From Acorus gramineus (lineage: Eukaryota > Streptophyta > Magnoliopsida > Acorales > Acoraceae), in assembly GCA_030737835.1 (NCBI GenBank), contig CM060854.1, positions 10,225,272 through 10,289,271 of the forward strand: a stretch of 64,000 bases of DNA. The letters are read 5' to 3'. The notes beneath the pieces are model-generated. The model ran no database searches, was not told the origin of the DNA, and saw only the letters and a program-made list of their open reading frames with translations. Below are positions 1 to 10,969 of the stretch, one piece after another; position 1 is the first letter of the stretch; every line of letters begins with the position of its first letter. The translations under genes and the position numbers were made by a program.

Positions 1-92
1 GCGCTGGTGCGTCCGGGGAGATGTTGTGGGTCTCTCCGGTGGATATGTATGGGTGGTCTGCTTTGTATTCTATGGTCACCTTGGTTTGGTTT
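1..92 (-). pseudogene. Malectin-like exon fragment of a third LRR-RLK copy (copy A), cut by the window edge
   Basis: Bases about 14-76 match, on the minus strand, the part of exon 2 of copies B (near 40440-40500) and C (near 53940-54010) that encodes TIEYK...YISTGETHH. Translation of the minus strand gives [18 protein letters not shown], so the reading frame is kept over this stretch. The upstream part of exon 2 (the GFISIDCG start) is not present. Beyond base about 76 the sequence turns into poly-pyrimidine and then a TTA microsatellite. The rest of the copy, if any, lies left of the window. It is therefore either a truncated relic or an exon with a changed acceptor. Confidence 0.75.
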
Positions 93-114
93 TCTTTTGT
101 GGTTTTTTTTCTTG

Positions 115-242
<128 letters not shown>

Positions 243-289
243 TTAATGATTGATTATCAAATTGATGGGTTCCTATAATTGAAAATTTT

Positions 290-1740
290 ATATATGTACA
301 TGTTTAATAAATTTATGTAATTAGTTAGTTTAATTCTGTAATTGGGCATTACATTGTAGTTTTTGAACGTATTCAAAATATGCTTTATAGTTTAAGTTGT
401 TAGTTAATTAGAACCACTTGATATACAATTATTTTAGTACTGTGGGAGCTTAAATTAATCATCGTTAAATAGTCCTAGTTACCTATATTATAGTTATGTT
501 ATAGTTGTTACATTGGATATGTTTATCATGTTGTAGTTATGTTGTATTTATTACATTGAATATGTAATGTTGGTTATTTTTTGTTATTAACAGTTTATAG
601 TTTTCGTTCTTAGTGGTCTTTGTACTTGGATTGTGTCTGTTCAGTAAATGGTAATTTCTATTATGTAAATAGTAGTTTATTTTCTGTATATGATAGTTTA
701 TGTTTTGTAAATAATACTTTATGTAATTTCATATTAATTTTTTTTAAGTTGTTATATTTATGTGATAGGGCATTACATTTTTGTACTAATGTGATTTACA
801 TATATCTTGTTCAGAGGATCCATCGAAAAGATGTTAGGGGAAACAGGGGTTCCCCTAGGATACGTTGACGGATGCACGGCTGTCTTAATGGTTATTTTAC
901 CATATATTTTTTTAAAACAATCTCCCCCTCCATTTCTTATTTTATGTAACACATGTGGTTGATCTCCTTTGCATATAAGATACACACACATCAGATTTAA
1001 TATAAAATTGTAATGTTCAATCACATATTTATAATTACAACTTACAGAACTGTAATAAAAAATTACATAAACTTCCATTTACAAAACATAAACTACCATT
1101 TACATAATAGAAATTACTATTTACATAAATGAAACAATTCAATTACAAAGACTACCAAGAAAAGAAACTATCAATTACAAACCTACTAATATTACATATC
1201 CAATGTAACAACTACAACAAAATAACTACCAATATAATGTCCAATTACAATTGAAATTGTTATTCACAAAATGTAATACCGCAACTACAGCACAATTACA
1301 CTAAGGATATCATGTAATGCGCAAACTATAAGACAGAGATATATCAGTTTATGGAATTAAACTAATGCCCAATCTACGTAAAACAACAATTATAGAATGT
1401 AATGCCCAGTGTAACAACTACAATATAATAACTATTAATGTAATATCATATATCATTCATATAACAACTATAACACAATTACATAATGTAACACCAATTA
1501 CAAACAATACCCAATTACATAATTAAACCACCAATTTACATATATGTAAATGATAGAGATTTACACAAATTTACTGAAATGTAATAACCATGTACAAATA
1601 TAAAATACAAAATTATAAAAACTTGATAAGAATTTGCATAATATAATTGTTGGTTTACAGAAATCATTCACATAACAACACTTAACAGAATGAAATGTAA
1701 AACAAACCAAGAAGTATAAACTCAGAACAACAAAGTATAT
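290..1740. repeat. Long imperfect inverted repeat (foldback, about 1.4 kb)
   Basis: The left arm (about 290-825) and right arm (about 955-1740) are reverse complements with moderate divergence. For example, the segment near 650-735 (ATTATGTAAATAGTAG...) pairs with the one near 1060-1135. Both arms are rich in TGTAATT/AATTACA. The unpaired centre (about 825-955) contains a short GC-richer stretch with GGGGAAAC...GTTCCCC. No coding capacity is seen. This is probably a non-autonomous foldback DNA transposon; its exact ends and target duplication were not found. Confidence 0.6.
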
Positions 1741-2459
1741 TAGCTGCCCTCTCTCATATATTTTTTAAACCATCGTCAAATGTGAATTTTATGACTATCT
1801 TTAGCTCTCATTCAGTTGATTCTATTGAATGAGTGGTCTAAACTCAATTATTAATATCAAATATCCTCTACTTATTAAAAAAAAAAAAACCCAAATCAGT
1901 CAACACACATTAAAAATCCATTCTTTCTTAAACTAAGATTGACAGAACTAAAAAAAAAATGAAATTAAAACAACCAAGAAGTATATTTGTACATGGAAAT
2001 TGATAAAAGAAGAAGAGCTGAAGAGGTGATGTTGAAAAGGAGGTGATGCTTTGCCGCTGCTCCTGGAGTTCTTGGCCTCTCCATGACTGGACGCAAGTGG
2101 GAGATGAAGGAGCGATGTATACCGCGGTGTCATGGCATCGATGTCTCCTTAGTGACGAGGTGACCGGCGGATCAATGAGTGACGAGGTGAACGTCGATGG
2201 GGTGAAGTTGATTGGTGAGCTGCGCTCATTTGGGGAAGGAAGACAAAACACTCGTTTGAAGAAGGAGAAGAAAAAAAAAAAGGGAGAATGATTTTAATTT
2301 GTCTTATATGAGGGGGTAATATCGGTATTAAGAAAAAATAAAGATAAAAAAACAATAGGACAAAAATGCAAAGATAAATAAAAAATAAAAAAAAGTTAAA
2401 GGGCATGAAAAAAATTAAAAGGGTCGGTCCAAAGATATATGGGCAATTCTCCCTTAAAT
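1741..2459. other. Intergenic, no gene recognised; small GC-rich patch
   Basis: Mostly AT-rich. Bases 2030-2270 are GC-richer and give overlapping open frames on both strands, none with a recognisable domain. The right end reads as purine-rich poly(A)-like runs. It may be the tail of a mobile element, but nothing decides it. Confidence 0.4.
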
Positions 2460-3060
2460 AAATTTTTAGTTGACTTCTTGTCCAGGTAACCAGGTTGACC
2501 TACATGATTGCCAAGGTCAATTAATGTTATACTCATATCAATCACCATTTTGTTTGGGGAAAATGTTCCTTCACAACCATTTTTTTACTCACTTTTGCTG
2601 TACTGGGTAAGTTTGAATTTTCTTATGAATAAATAAAAACAAAAACATGGGTAATTATCTGGATTTTGAATAAAAATATTTTTACGTAAAATCTTGAATA
2701 ATAATCATTCCCTCTTACTATCATGATTTTGACTGATATAATTGAGGTCGAAATCTATAAAATCTTCATCCATAATATGTAAGATATCCTAGCTACGTCA
2801 TTGGACCTCTTGTCATTAGTTTAATATGAGTTTGATTTATAAATAAAATTGGATCACTAAACGAAAACTCTTCTTTGTTAGAAGTCACGGTACATACATT
2901 ATCATAAAGTTGTTTATATATGTTAAGTGTTTTGATACAGTCAGTCACTCAGCCTATATCATAGTCTAGTTTGCAGTCGTCATATCAATGTCCAAAATCG
3001 TTTAACATAACATATATATACAATCTCTATATATACTCTATATCTAAGAAATCTTAAAAA
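2460..3060 (+). repeat. Duplicated segment, matches 46975-47560
   Basis: The segment runs from GTTGACTTCTTG to the GTTTATATATGTTAAG region and aligns, in the same orientation, with 46975-47560 through many shared blocks (for example TTGGACCTCTTGTCATTAG against CTGGACCTCTTGTCATTAG). The second copy lies upstream of gene B, and this one upstream of the copy A exon scrap. That suits a tandem duplication unit that included the 5-prime flank. Confidence 0.75.
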
Positions 3061-3284
3061 GTTTTATTTTTAATTAACCTTTGACCTAGTCTACTAAAAA
3101 AGGAAAAAGCTATGACCTAGAATCATGTGCAGGGGAAAAGCATAATTTGGGTGTGTTTTATTTGATTGGCTGGTTGTCGTGGAAGATGACTGTTTCAAAC
3201 TGGAAAAGTTTTCGGAGGCTCAAATAACACGAGCTCACCATGTACTATAACAAATGAGAATTTCTTTATTTTCTTTGAAAAAAT
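3061..3284. other. AT-rich intergenic DNA, nothing recognised
   Basis: No open frame, repeat or RNA signal was seen. Confidence 0.5.
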
Positions 3285-3712
3285 TAATTAAGGGTCCCTA
3301 TGATCACTCATAATTTATTTTTAGGGCCTTAAAAGTTTTCAAGTTGTTTTAGGTCCTTAAAGCGATGAAAAATTATCTTTAGGTCTTTAAAAACGGATGT
3401 CGTTGGTATGTCGGTAAGAAATACCAAAAATGCCTCTCATCGCCATTTCACATTTTGTAAATGTTAACAATGTATTTAAAACTATCAACAATATATTGGA
3501 GATATTTAATAATGTACTAGGAAGTGTTAACAGTATACTGAAAAAATTGATCAGGGGTATTTTCAGTATTTTTTATGAACACAGTAACAATATCCGATAC
3601 TAGAGACCTAAAGATAATTTTTCACCGTCTCAGGGATTAAAAAAAACTTAAAAAAAAATTAGGGATCTAAAAGTAATTCATGGGTGACCACAAGGACTCT
3701 TAATTATTTTTA
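3285..3712. mobile_element. Foldback MITE, about 430 bp
   Basis: The ends are inverted: AATTAATTAAGGGTCCCTA at the left and, reading the right end in reverse complement, AATAATTAAGAGTCCTTG. The next about 100 bp of each arm also pair (AAAAATTATCTTTAGGTC is present in both arms). A partial relative of the left arm appears near 56380-56500. Superfamily not assigned. Confidence 0.65.
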
Positions 3713-3965
3713 TTTTTTTCCTTTTTTTTTTTTTTTTTTGTTGAACATTGTGTTGAAGACGAGACGGAAAATTCATTGCTAATTGTTATCTAATATTGAA
3801 CTAATTTATTTGTGTGTTTTTGTATGAATTGTTTTTTTAATATGGAGCTACCTTATTTGTAATTATTCCATAGACACACACATATATTGGTACTTGGTAG
3901 GAAAGCTTCGTGTTCGGTACAAACAAATCATTATCATTTGGGTCTAGTTGGAAAATATACTAATA

Positions 3966-3968
<3 letters not shown>

Positions 3969-4008
<40 letters not shown>
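3969..4008. repeat. (AT)n microsatellite, tail of a SINE
   Basis: An uninterrupted AT dinucleotide run lies at the 3-prime side of the minus-strand SINE that follows. SINE tails often decay to such repeats. Confidence 0.9.
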
Positions 4009-4013
<5 letters not shown>

Positions 4014-4201
4014 GGATTCCCCGTGACTGATTTTACGGTCGACTCGATCGGAAAGGCTACCTCCGCCTGTTTGCCCCGGTCCCACGGAACATTATTTCGA
4101 ATAATCGCCAACAAACAGGTGGGTAAGTCAGCGTCAAAACTCGAATCCAAGACCTACTCTTAACACAGGTAAACCCTGAATAGTTGTGCTATGACCACTG
4201 G
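4009..4201 (-). mobile_element. tRNA-derived SINE, copy 1
   Basis: Read on the minus strand, it starts GTGGTCATAGCACAACTATT and contains a B-box-like GGATTCGAGTTTTG about 45 bases in, then ACTTACCCACCTGTTTGTTG and GGCAAACAGGCGGAGGTAGC. The same order of blocks occurs on the plus strand at 60606-60768, so it is a dispersed family. An A-box-like and a B-box-like element near the 5-prime end suit a pol III SINE. The family name is not known to me. Confidence 0.75.
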
Positions 4202-4491
4202 GGACAGTATACTGATAGGTTACACATGCCCGTTTGATTAAGTGAGAGCTTCAAACGGTCGATTTTGAAAAAGCAACCTCCCACGTTTAGAAAACATTGT
4301 TTCCAGGGAGTTTGCACGACGCTTTTAATGAATAAAACATGGAAAATGTTAGAAACGCGGTGTTTGCCATTGTCCTATATGGATCCGCATCTGACATTTC
4401 TATTGCAAAATTTATTTAGACACAGATCCAAACGGAGTCATAGTCTCTACTATGGGTAGGGAGGAGATTTGGACCAACTAACTCATTTTTG
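4202..4491. other. Intergenic, nothing recognised
   Basis: Short open frames only, with no domain or repeat identified. Confidence 0.4.
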
Positions 4492-4617
4492 TAGGGTAAT
4501 TAGCACTTTTAACCCCAAGAAAATGAATATTTACAAAAATAGCCCTATCCCTCGAATATTTGCAAAAATAGTCCTGCCCCTCGAATATTTGCTCCAGTTT
4601 CATATCAAGCTCCAGAG

Positions 4618-4818
4618 ATGCCACTCCATACATATGTTCGTGGACCACGTAGGATTTGGTGCACTTCTACTACTGCCAGTCGGAGATCGGGTGAATTGTT
4701 TACCACTCCGGCTCAATCAGCTACGCCATCTTCTATAACCACATACGTACCCTCTTCATCAGCACCTCTTGCTCCAAGGAAAGCAAAAAAAAAAGGGTTT
4801 ATGAAGTTTTTTGGATGA
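4618..4818 (+). CDS. Short open frame inside the TIR element, unknown product
   Basis: Sixty-six codons rich in Ser, Thr, Pro and Arg, ending in a basic tail KKKGFMKFFG. The base composition is less AT-rich than the surroundings, which suggests it was once coding, perhaps a C-terminal exon captured or left by the parent transposon. I do not recognise the family, and the start is arbitrary. It is not likely to be expressed as it stands. Confidence 0.25.
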   Translation: MPLHTYVRGPRRIWCTSTTASRRSGELFTTPAQSATPSSITTYVPSSSAPLAPRKAKKKGFMKFFG

Positions 4819-5055
4819 CTGTATTTATGGGACTTAAGATATATTTAGACATATGAATTTTCATGCACAAACAGTAATGAAGTGATTGTAATTTATATAA
4901 CTTGTGTTTTATTTCATTTAAGTTGTTTTATTTCATTCAAGCAGGATTTTTATACATTTTCATATATGTTCAAGTAGGATTATACACTATATTTAAGGCA
5001 GGACCATGTTCGAACAAAAACAAAAAAGGAAAAAATTTTCTAAGGCAATTGAACT

Positions 5056-5284
5056 GGAGACGTCATACATATATATATGTCGTCTCCCCTTTGAAAATCC
5101 GAGAAAAATGCATAGGAGACGGCATGTATATATGCCGTCTCCAGTGTTATTGGAGACGGCATATATACATGCCGTCTCCACCTTCAAAATTCCATTTGAA
5201 TGTTTATACTATAGACGACATATATATATGTCGTCTCCCGTGTTTTTAGATTTATAAAGGAGACGGCATATATATATGCCGTGT
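5056..5284. repeat. Array of five near-perfect palindromes (GGAGACGGCATATA type)
   Basis: Palindromes lie at 5056-5087, 5115-5142, 5152-5179, 5213-5236 and 5259-5284. Each has arms like GGAGACGGCATATA mirrored to its complement. The one at 5213 is perfect over 24 bp. The second and third are exact reverse complements of each other, so 5115-5179 can also fold as one 28-bp stem with a 9-base loop. Spacers are 9 to about 35 bases and partly resemble each other. Confidence 0.9.
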
Positions 5285-5423
5285 ATAAACATTCAAAAAA
5301 ACGGTCAGCGCTGACATGGCAGCGCTGATCGGGTCAACGGAGCTAGTTTTTATAAATATTCGAGGGACAAGGTTATTTTTTTAAATATTCATTTTTTTAG
5401 AGTTAAAAATGCTAATTACCCTA

Positions 5424-6215
5424 TATTGTACTTACCTAATTTGAGATTCATGTACCTCAATATATTGTGGAGATAAAAAAAAGAGGAAACATATCCCTTC
5501 CTCACGCGTGAATGTAGACAGATATGTCTAACCATGTAAAAATTTGTGTATGCTTGAGCTTTTACACATAGCCTTCATATTGCACTAGGTTTTCTGAGAC
5601 AAAGTTCAATAATGGTTGAAATTTCATTAACAACCAGAATACTGAATTGGATGTCGCGTTGCACATGCTTCTTTAATGAGGTGCATCGATCTGTTTAAGA
5701 GAAAAATGTAATTTGTTTTATTTTATTTTATTTGTTTTCGTACAGCTTCCCAAGATCATCCCAGTTCATTGTCACATCCAAATGCCACTCTTGTTTTCAA
5801 TTATGTTGTCCTGACATCTTTCCACCTATGATATGAGATGGTGAAACAAAGCGCAACTCTTCAAATTGGTCTTACATTTTTTTTTTAAATGGCATAAATG
5901 GTTGATAGTAAGATTTACTTCAAAAATTAGTCCAGAATTCGGTCAGCATTGTCACGTTAATGCTTATTTCTATTGAAGATGCGATTCCTGTTTAACAAAA
6001 AAAAAAAAAACATCACTGTGAATTTACATAGAGAAGACAAAAAGAAACACACAACCCCATAAGAGGAGAGTTACATGAAATACTGCCTAGTTGTAAAAGA
6101 TGAAATTTTACTTTTTATTTTTTGGATTACAAATTTTGTGGGATGAAATTATAAGTTTTTCTTTCTCAAATCAAAAGATTGTCTCTCAATAATATGAGAA
6201 AGTCAACTCAAAATG

Positions 6216-6218
<3 letters not shown>
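5424..6218. other. Intergenic, no gene recognised
   Basis: AT-rich sequence with short homopolymer runs. No coding, RNA or repeat signal was found on either strand. Confidence 0.45.

Positions 6219-6252
<34 letters not shown>
6219..6252. repeat. (TA)n microsatellite
   Basis: This TA run flanks the left side of the GC-rich element; another short TA run follows it at 6736-6754. It looks like a split target. Confidence 0.9.
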
Positions 6253-6257
<5 letters not shown>

Positions 6258-6268
6258 TGATATATATA

Positions 6269-6735
6269 GGGGCCCGATGGGGTGCGCCCGTGCGCACGGT
6301 GCACCCCATCGTGCGCCCCGTTTTTAAAAAAAAAAAAGTGAAAAAAAAGAAAAAAAAAAGACGTCGACGATCGCGACTGCACCGACCCCGTCACCCCCGT
6401 CGACGACTGCACCGACCCCCGTCGCCCCCGTCACCCCCGTCGACGACTGCACCGACCCCGTCGCCCCCGTCACCCCCGTCGACGACCCCCGTCGCCCCCG
6501 TCACCCCCGTCGTCGCCCCCGTGCGATCGACGACTGCGATGGGGTCGGCGACCCCCGTGCGATCGTCGCCCCCCGTGCGATCGCCGACCCCCGTCGTCGC
6601 CCCCCGTCGTCGCACGAGGGTTTTTTTTTTGTTTTTTTTTAAAAAAAACGTCGACCGTGCGATCGACGAGTACGGTCGACGTACGGGGGCGCACGAGGGG
6701 TGCACCGTGCGCACGGTCGCACCCCATCGCCCCCG
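6269..6735. mobile_element. GC/CpG-rich MITE inserted in a TA repeat
   Basis: The ends are inverted: left GGGGCCCGATGGGGTGCGCC, and right in reverse complement GGGGGCGATGGGGTGCGACC. Each is followed by the shared CGTGCGCACGGTGCACCCC. The core is made of CGTCGACGACTGCACCGACC-type units and CCCCCGTCGC repeats between A and T runs. Open frames here (Pro/Arg/Val repeats) are products of the low-complexity core. TA on both sides suits a TA-targeting (Tc1/Mariner or Stowaway-like) insertion, by inference only. Confidence 0.7.
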
Positions 6736-7070
6736 TGTATATATATATATATAAATCACAGAATCACCATTACTAATAACAAAATAACAATCCACTTTTA
6801 TAACCTCATCAAATCTTATCATATAATTTGGACTTTGGATCTCCAAGATAGATTTTCAATTAATCATTTAAGATTCCACCTTCACTATTTGATCCCTAGC
6901 TTCGGTCAATTGAATGACCATCCCAAAATGATCCGATGATCTCCATAGGATATGTGTACATCCGATACAATATCTTTTTAACATTTCATCCAATCCAAAC
7001 CATGCTCCACCAATACCTTCTTCATTAGGTGGAGCATGACACATTTACTCAGGTAAGAAGCATTGATTAC
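6736..7070. other. Intergenic, left flank of the PIF/Harbinger element
   Basis: Nothing recognised apart from the short TA run. Confidence 0.4.
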
Positions 7071-7432
7071 AGTGTCCACTCCAACCATATTCCTTGAATA
7101 ACTCTTAAAATAATCTTTTATTAATTTTTTTTAATTCAATTTAATTATATTTAAAATTTAAAGTCACAAAAAATAACTTAATGATAATATTTTATTTTCT
7201 ATATTATAACGGTTATATTTTAACGTTTCTTTTTTAACGGTCATATTTTAGCTGCTCTTTTTTAACAATCATATTTTAACTGCTATATTGTAACAATCTT
7301 ATTTTGATGACTTTATCTTAATGGTTGCATTTTAACGGCTATATTTTAATGTTAGATTATAAATAAATTCATATCATCTTTCATTCACCCGCCCCAACTC
7401 AATTATCTCTCTACATTCTCTAAATAGTATCT

Positions 7433-8816
7433 ATGTCTCGTAATCGTTTTCTCCATATGGTTCTTAAAGATGAACAAGGTGCTAACGAGTATGGAATGTT
7501 ATAAGCAATGGCGGCAGTTGAAGAACAACAACGGGCTAACGAGAGACATACATCACGTCGTCTTGGTTCTGTTTTGGGCCACGCGGCCATTCAATGTGGC
7601 AAAGTTCAAGATCACGAAAGACTTTATCGCGACTATTTTGCTGAAACGCCTGTATATCTTTCACATCCATTCCGGAGGAGATTTCTAATGAATCAATCTC
7701 TTTTTTATCGGATTCAATCTACGATGAAAAACCACTATCCTTATTTTGTTTAAAGAAGGGATGCTTCTAGAATTGTCAGTTTATCTTCACTTCAAAAGGT
7801 TATTGCCGCTCTGAGGATGCTTGGTTATGGAGTATAAGCAGATTTTGTAGATGAGCACGTGGAGATCAGTGAAAGCACCTCCATAGAGTCTTAAAAGATT
7901 TGTTAAAACATTTGTTACAATGTTTGGCAATGAGTATTTGAGGCCACCAAACAATGCTGATATTACTAGATTGTCAGAGCTTGGCGAACAATGTGGCTTC
8001 CCTGAGATGTTGGAGAGCATTGATTGTATGCATTGAAAATGGAAAAATTGTCCAATTGTGTGGCATGGGATGTATACTGGTCATGTTCATAAACCAATGA
8101 TTATTCTGGAAGTGATGATGTTGGGGAGCATTGATTGTATGCATTGGAAATGGAAAAACTGTCCAATTGTGTGGCATGGGATGTATATTGGTCATGTTCA
8201 TAAACCAATTATTATTTTGGAAGTGATAGCTTCATATGATCTTTGGATATGGCATGCCTTCTTCGGGTTACCTGGATCTTTTAATGACATTAACGTATTA
8301 GACCAATCTTCTGTTTTTGCTGAACTAAATGAAGGACGTGCTCTTCCCGTCCGGTATTCAATTAATGGTCACGAGCACACAATGGATTATTATCTCGCTG
8401 ATGGTGTATACCCCTCATGGTCAACGCTTGTAAAAACAATTCCATCTCCATAAGGAAATAAGAGAAAACACTTTGTTGTAGCTCAAGAGTCAGCGAGTGA
8501 GCATTTGGGGTGCTTCATGCACATTTTGTGATCTTACATGGACTGGCACGGTTTTTGGATCAAGAAACACTGAAAAATATTATGACAGTGTGCATAATAA
8601 TGAATAATATAATAATGGAATATGAGCGACATGCAGACCAGTTCAACTTCAACTATGATTCAATTGATGAAATTCCATCTGTGTCGGTGTTTCATGAGCA
8701 TACACCTGAATTACTTGAATTTATTCAAACCCATCATCTCATCAAAGACAGACAAACTCATTCTCAACTTCAATCAGATCTTGTCGAGCACATGTGGAAT
8801 CTACATGGTGGAAATT
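7433..8816 (+). pseudogene. PIF/Harbinger transposase, broken
   Basis: The frame reads in pieces. An N-terminal part has RLYRDYFAETPVYLSHPFRR (ATG at 7433, with a stop before a second ATG at 7508). Next come LSSLQKVIAALRMLGYGV and FVTMFGNEYLRPPNNADI. The SIDCMHW motif with the first catalytic Asp follows, then SYDLWIWHAFFGLPGSFNDI with the second acidic residue, and a C-terminal FLDQETLKNIMTVCIIMNNI. Three or more stops interrupt it. The region that should hold the final catalytic acid (DVERAFGV in relatives) is shortened to AFGV. The first catalytic block is duplicated. It would encode a nuclease that cuts at element ends, but this copy cannot be active. Confidence 0.85.
8007..8228 (+). repeat. 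In-frame 111-bp tandem duplication within the transposase relic
   Basis: 8007-8117 and 8118-8228 are near-identical and encode the same 37-codon block around SIDCMHWKWKNC. In the first unit the middle Trp codon is TGA. Later relatives have only one block, so this is a local duplication in the dead copy. Confidence 0.9.
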
Positions 8817-8989
8817 AGAAAGTATTTCCTAATAAGTATTTAGAAAGTATTTCCTAAGTTATTTATTGCATTTGTAATTTATGTTCTTAGGAGGGCCATG
8901 TAATCATAAGATAGATTGTCATTTTTCCAAGTACAATACAACATAATTAAAATTACAATATAATTAAAACTACTACAAAACTACATCTA

Positions 8990-9963
8990 GAAGGCCTTGT
9001 AATAATCTGCTTGCAGTGAATGCAAGTTAGAAGTATCAATCGCTATTATTCTCTCCTCCTCTTTTATTTATTTCAATCGAAGTTCTTATTTCTTAATAAA
9101 AATCATCTTCTGCTCTTGAGCATATAATTTGTCAAAGTGTTCTTTTCTCTCTTGTTTGGCCATTTTTTGCTCTTCCTTGTACCCTTCAAATAACTTCGTG
9201 ATGGGCATTCCATCCATGTTCTCAGCTGTTTGTTAGCCTTTTCCCTGTTTCAGTCGCTCCTTTGCAACCTTTCCGCCTAGTGGTCTCTCCAAAACAACAA
9301 CAGTGTAATCAACAACTGGACTAACATTGTCTTCCTAAATTTACTGAATTTGGAGTTGAAGGACAAGATGTTGTAGGACTAGGATTTCTTGAATTTTTTA
9401 GACTTATTCTTGGAACTTTCGGTGCACCACTTCGGTGAATTTTTCAATTCATTCCGGCAATGTAAAAATTGAAATGTTGAATGATGAAAACTTAAATACA
9501 TTTCCATTGCTTGACAAACCTAATTTTCAAAAAATACATAAAATTAATTAATTAAAAAATTAAAAAAATAATGAGTATAAACTTATGAATTTTAATAAAA
9601 TAAATGTCTTATCTTGTTCATTGATACCGCTTTGTTGTCTTCTTCAATCTGCATAAAATAGCCATGAAATTACCCACAGTGAGTTGAATTGAAGACCAAT
9701 GATGCATCAGAGAATTGGCAGTACACTCAGATTTAAATTGCTCAGTTCCATGCACTGCATCTATGCTAATATTGAGCCACACAGATATAAGTATCGTGTC
9801 TTCTTCAACTGAATTTTTTTTTTTTGTTGTGTTTTTCTTTTGGATAGTTTCTTTTTCGACACGAATTTGAGATGACCTGGAGGGTTGAGTTGAATATTCA
9901 CCAAACAGATGAAAAGAGTATTCATTGATAAGATCGCTGTAAAATGCATTACCACGAGGATCC
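8990..9963 (-). pseudogene. Myb/SANT-like ORF1 of the PIF/Harbinger element, broken
   Basis: On the minus strand the N-terminal part begins MDPRGNAFYSDLINEYSFHL and contains VEEDTILISVWLNISIDAVH, the EED..L...W.NIS.D pattern of the Myb/SANT-like accessory protein that helps PIF transposases bind element ends. Further down are LMHHWSSIQLTVGNF and, at the far end, EGYKEEQKMAKQERK and IAIDTSNLHSLQADYYKA, which match the usual C-terminal coil. AT-rich non-coding inserts and several stops and shifts lie between them. Confidence 0.75.
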
Positions 9964-10969
9964 ATCTACACAAAAACAATTAAAATAAATTAATAAAAAT
10001 AATACTTGAAAAAATAAAATGATTACAAATGAGAAATTCAGATCAAATGTAAAACTTAGAGAGAGAAAAAACCTTAATTTTGGAACAATAAAAATTGTAG
10101 ATTGAGAGTGTAAAAATTGTATGGATGAGGATGAGGTATATAAATAGAGAAAAATCCATTGAGATATATAGCCGTTACAGTATACATACAAAAACAACTT
10201 TTTATTTTTTTTTAACTTTCTGTGGGACCCGTCAAAATTCAAATGAAGAAAAAATATTATTTTTAATTTTTTTGGAAGTGGGAGCCACATCTGGGAGCTC
10301 TTCATCGTCTCCCTCATTTATTGAGCTTCCATGCTTGTCCACCCTAAATGTTGAGCGACGAGAGCCGGTTGGAGTAGCTTTTCTTCCCACGCTTATTGGA
10401 TTGAACGATGGAGCTGAATTATTCGGCCCCCTTGGAGATGCTCTTACACATGATCGACCGCCATAATGTCTGTGAATACAATTCCTTTGGTCTCTCTAGT
10501 GGAATGCTCTCAATTGGATTTTGCCACTACTAACTACTTCAATGAAGATTTTGAGATACAATAATGATTCTTGGGCCCCAATTGGTAGACCCCATACTAA
10601 GCCCCATGAGGTGGCAAGTGTGAATTTCCTACATTACCCCCCTTCTTTAATTCCCGTAAATGAAGGATCCCATAACCGGTCCTATAATTACGAGATTAGT
10701 TACGATTCGGAAATCACTTCTTCTCTCTCATAAACATCAAATTTTTTATCAACGGATTGTGGGAACGAAAACAAACATCAATTTTTTGTTTTCATTCGTA
10801 TATTATCGGCGGAGAAGAGAAGACAAAAAAGAAACTTGTTTTTTATTCTGTGCGATCTGTTTGTGGTGCAAAATATCAGGTTAGGCCAATCCGAACCCCC
10901 AAAAATTGACGATTTAGAATTTGCAGATCCAGTTTTATTTGTGAAACTGAAAACAAACATCGTAATTTT

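Larger units (their letters stand above)
4492..5423. mobile_element. Non-autonomous TIR transposon (about 930 bp) with internal palindrome array
   Basis: The terminal inverted repeats are about 75 bp. They start TAGGGTAATTAGCACTTTTA on the left and TAGGGTAATTAGCATTTTTA when the right end is read in reverse complement. Inside lie a short proline/serine-rich open frame (4618-4818) and the palindrome array at 5056-5284. The flanking 9-mers match at six of nine positions, so a Mutator-type target duplication is possible but unproven. A related layout is seen at 44009-44948. Confidence 0.75.
7070..10455. mobile_element. Degenerate PIF/Harbinger DNA transposon with both genes
   Basis: It carries a plant PIF/Harbinger (DDE_4-type) transposase relic on the plus strand and a Myb/SANT-like accessory gene relic on the minus strand, arranged tail to tail. 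Upstream of the transposase, bases 7200-7360 hold diverged repeats of the type TTTTAACGGTCATATTTTA. The left end may be near 7071 (AGTGTCCACTCCAACC). The right end lies at about 10365-10385 (ACTCCAACC in reverse complement) or near 10455 (AAGAGCATCTCCAAG in reverse complement). Both ends are therefore approximate. Confidence 0.8.

Noticed and set aside
5006-5257. Open frames across the palindrome array
   Set aside because: Low-complexity readings of repeated ATATAT and GTCTCC units.
6257-6846. Open frames of 79-165 residues on both strands
   Set aside because: Composition artefact of the CpG-rich MITE; Pro/Arg or Gly/Asp/Val repeats without a domain.
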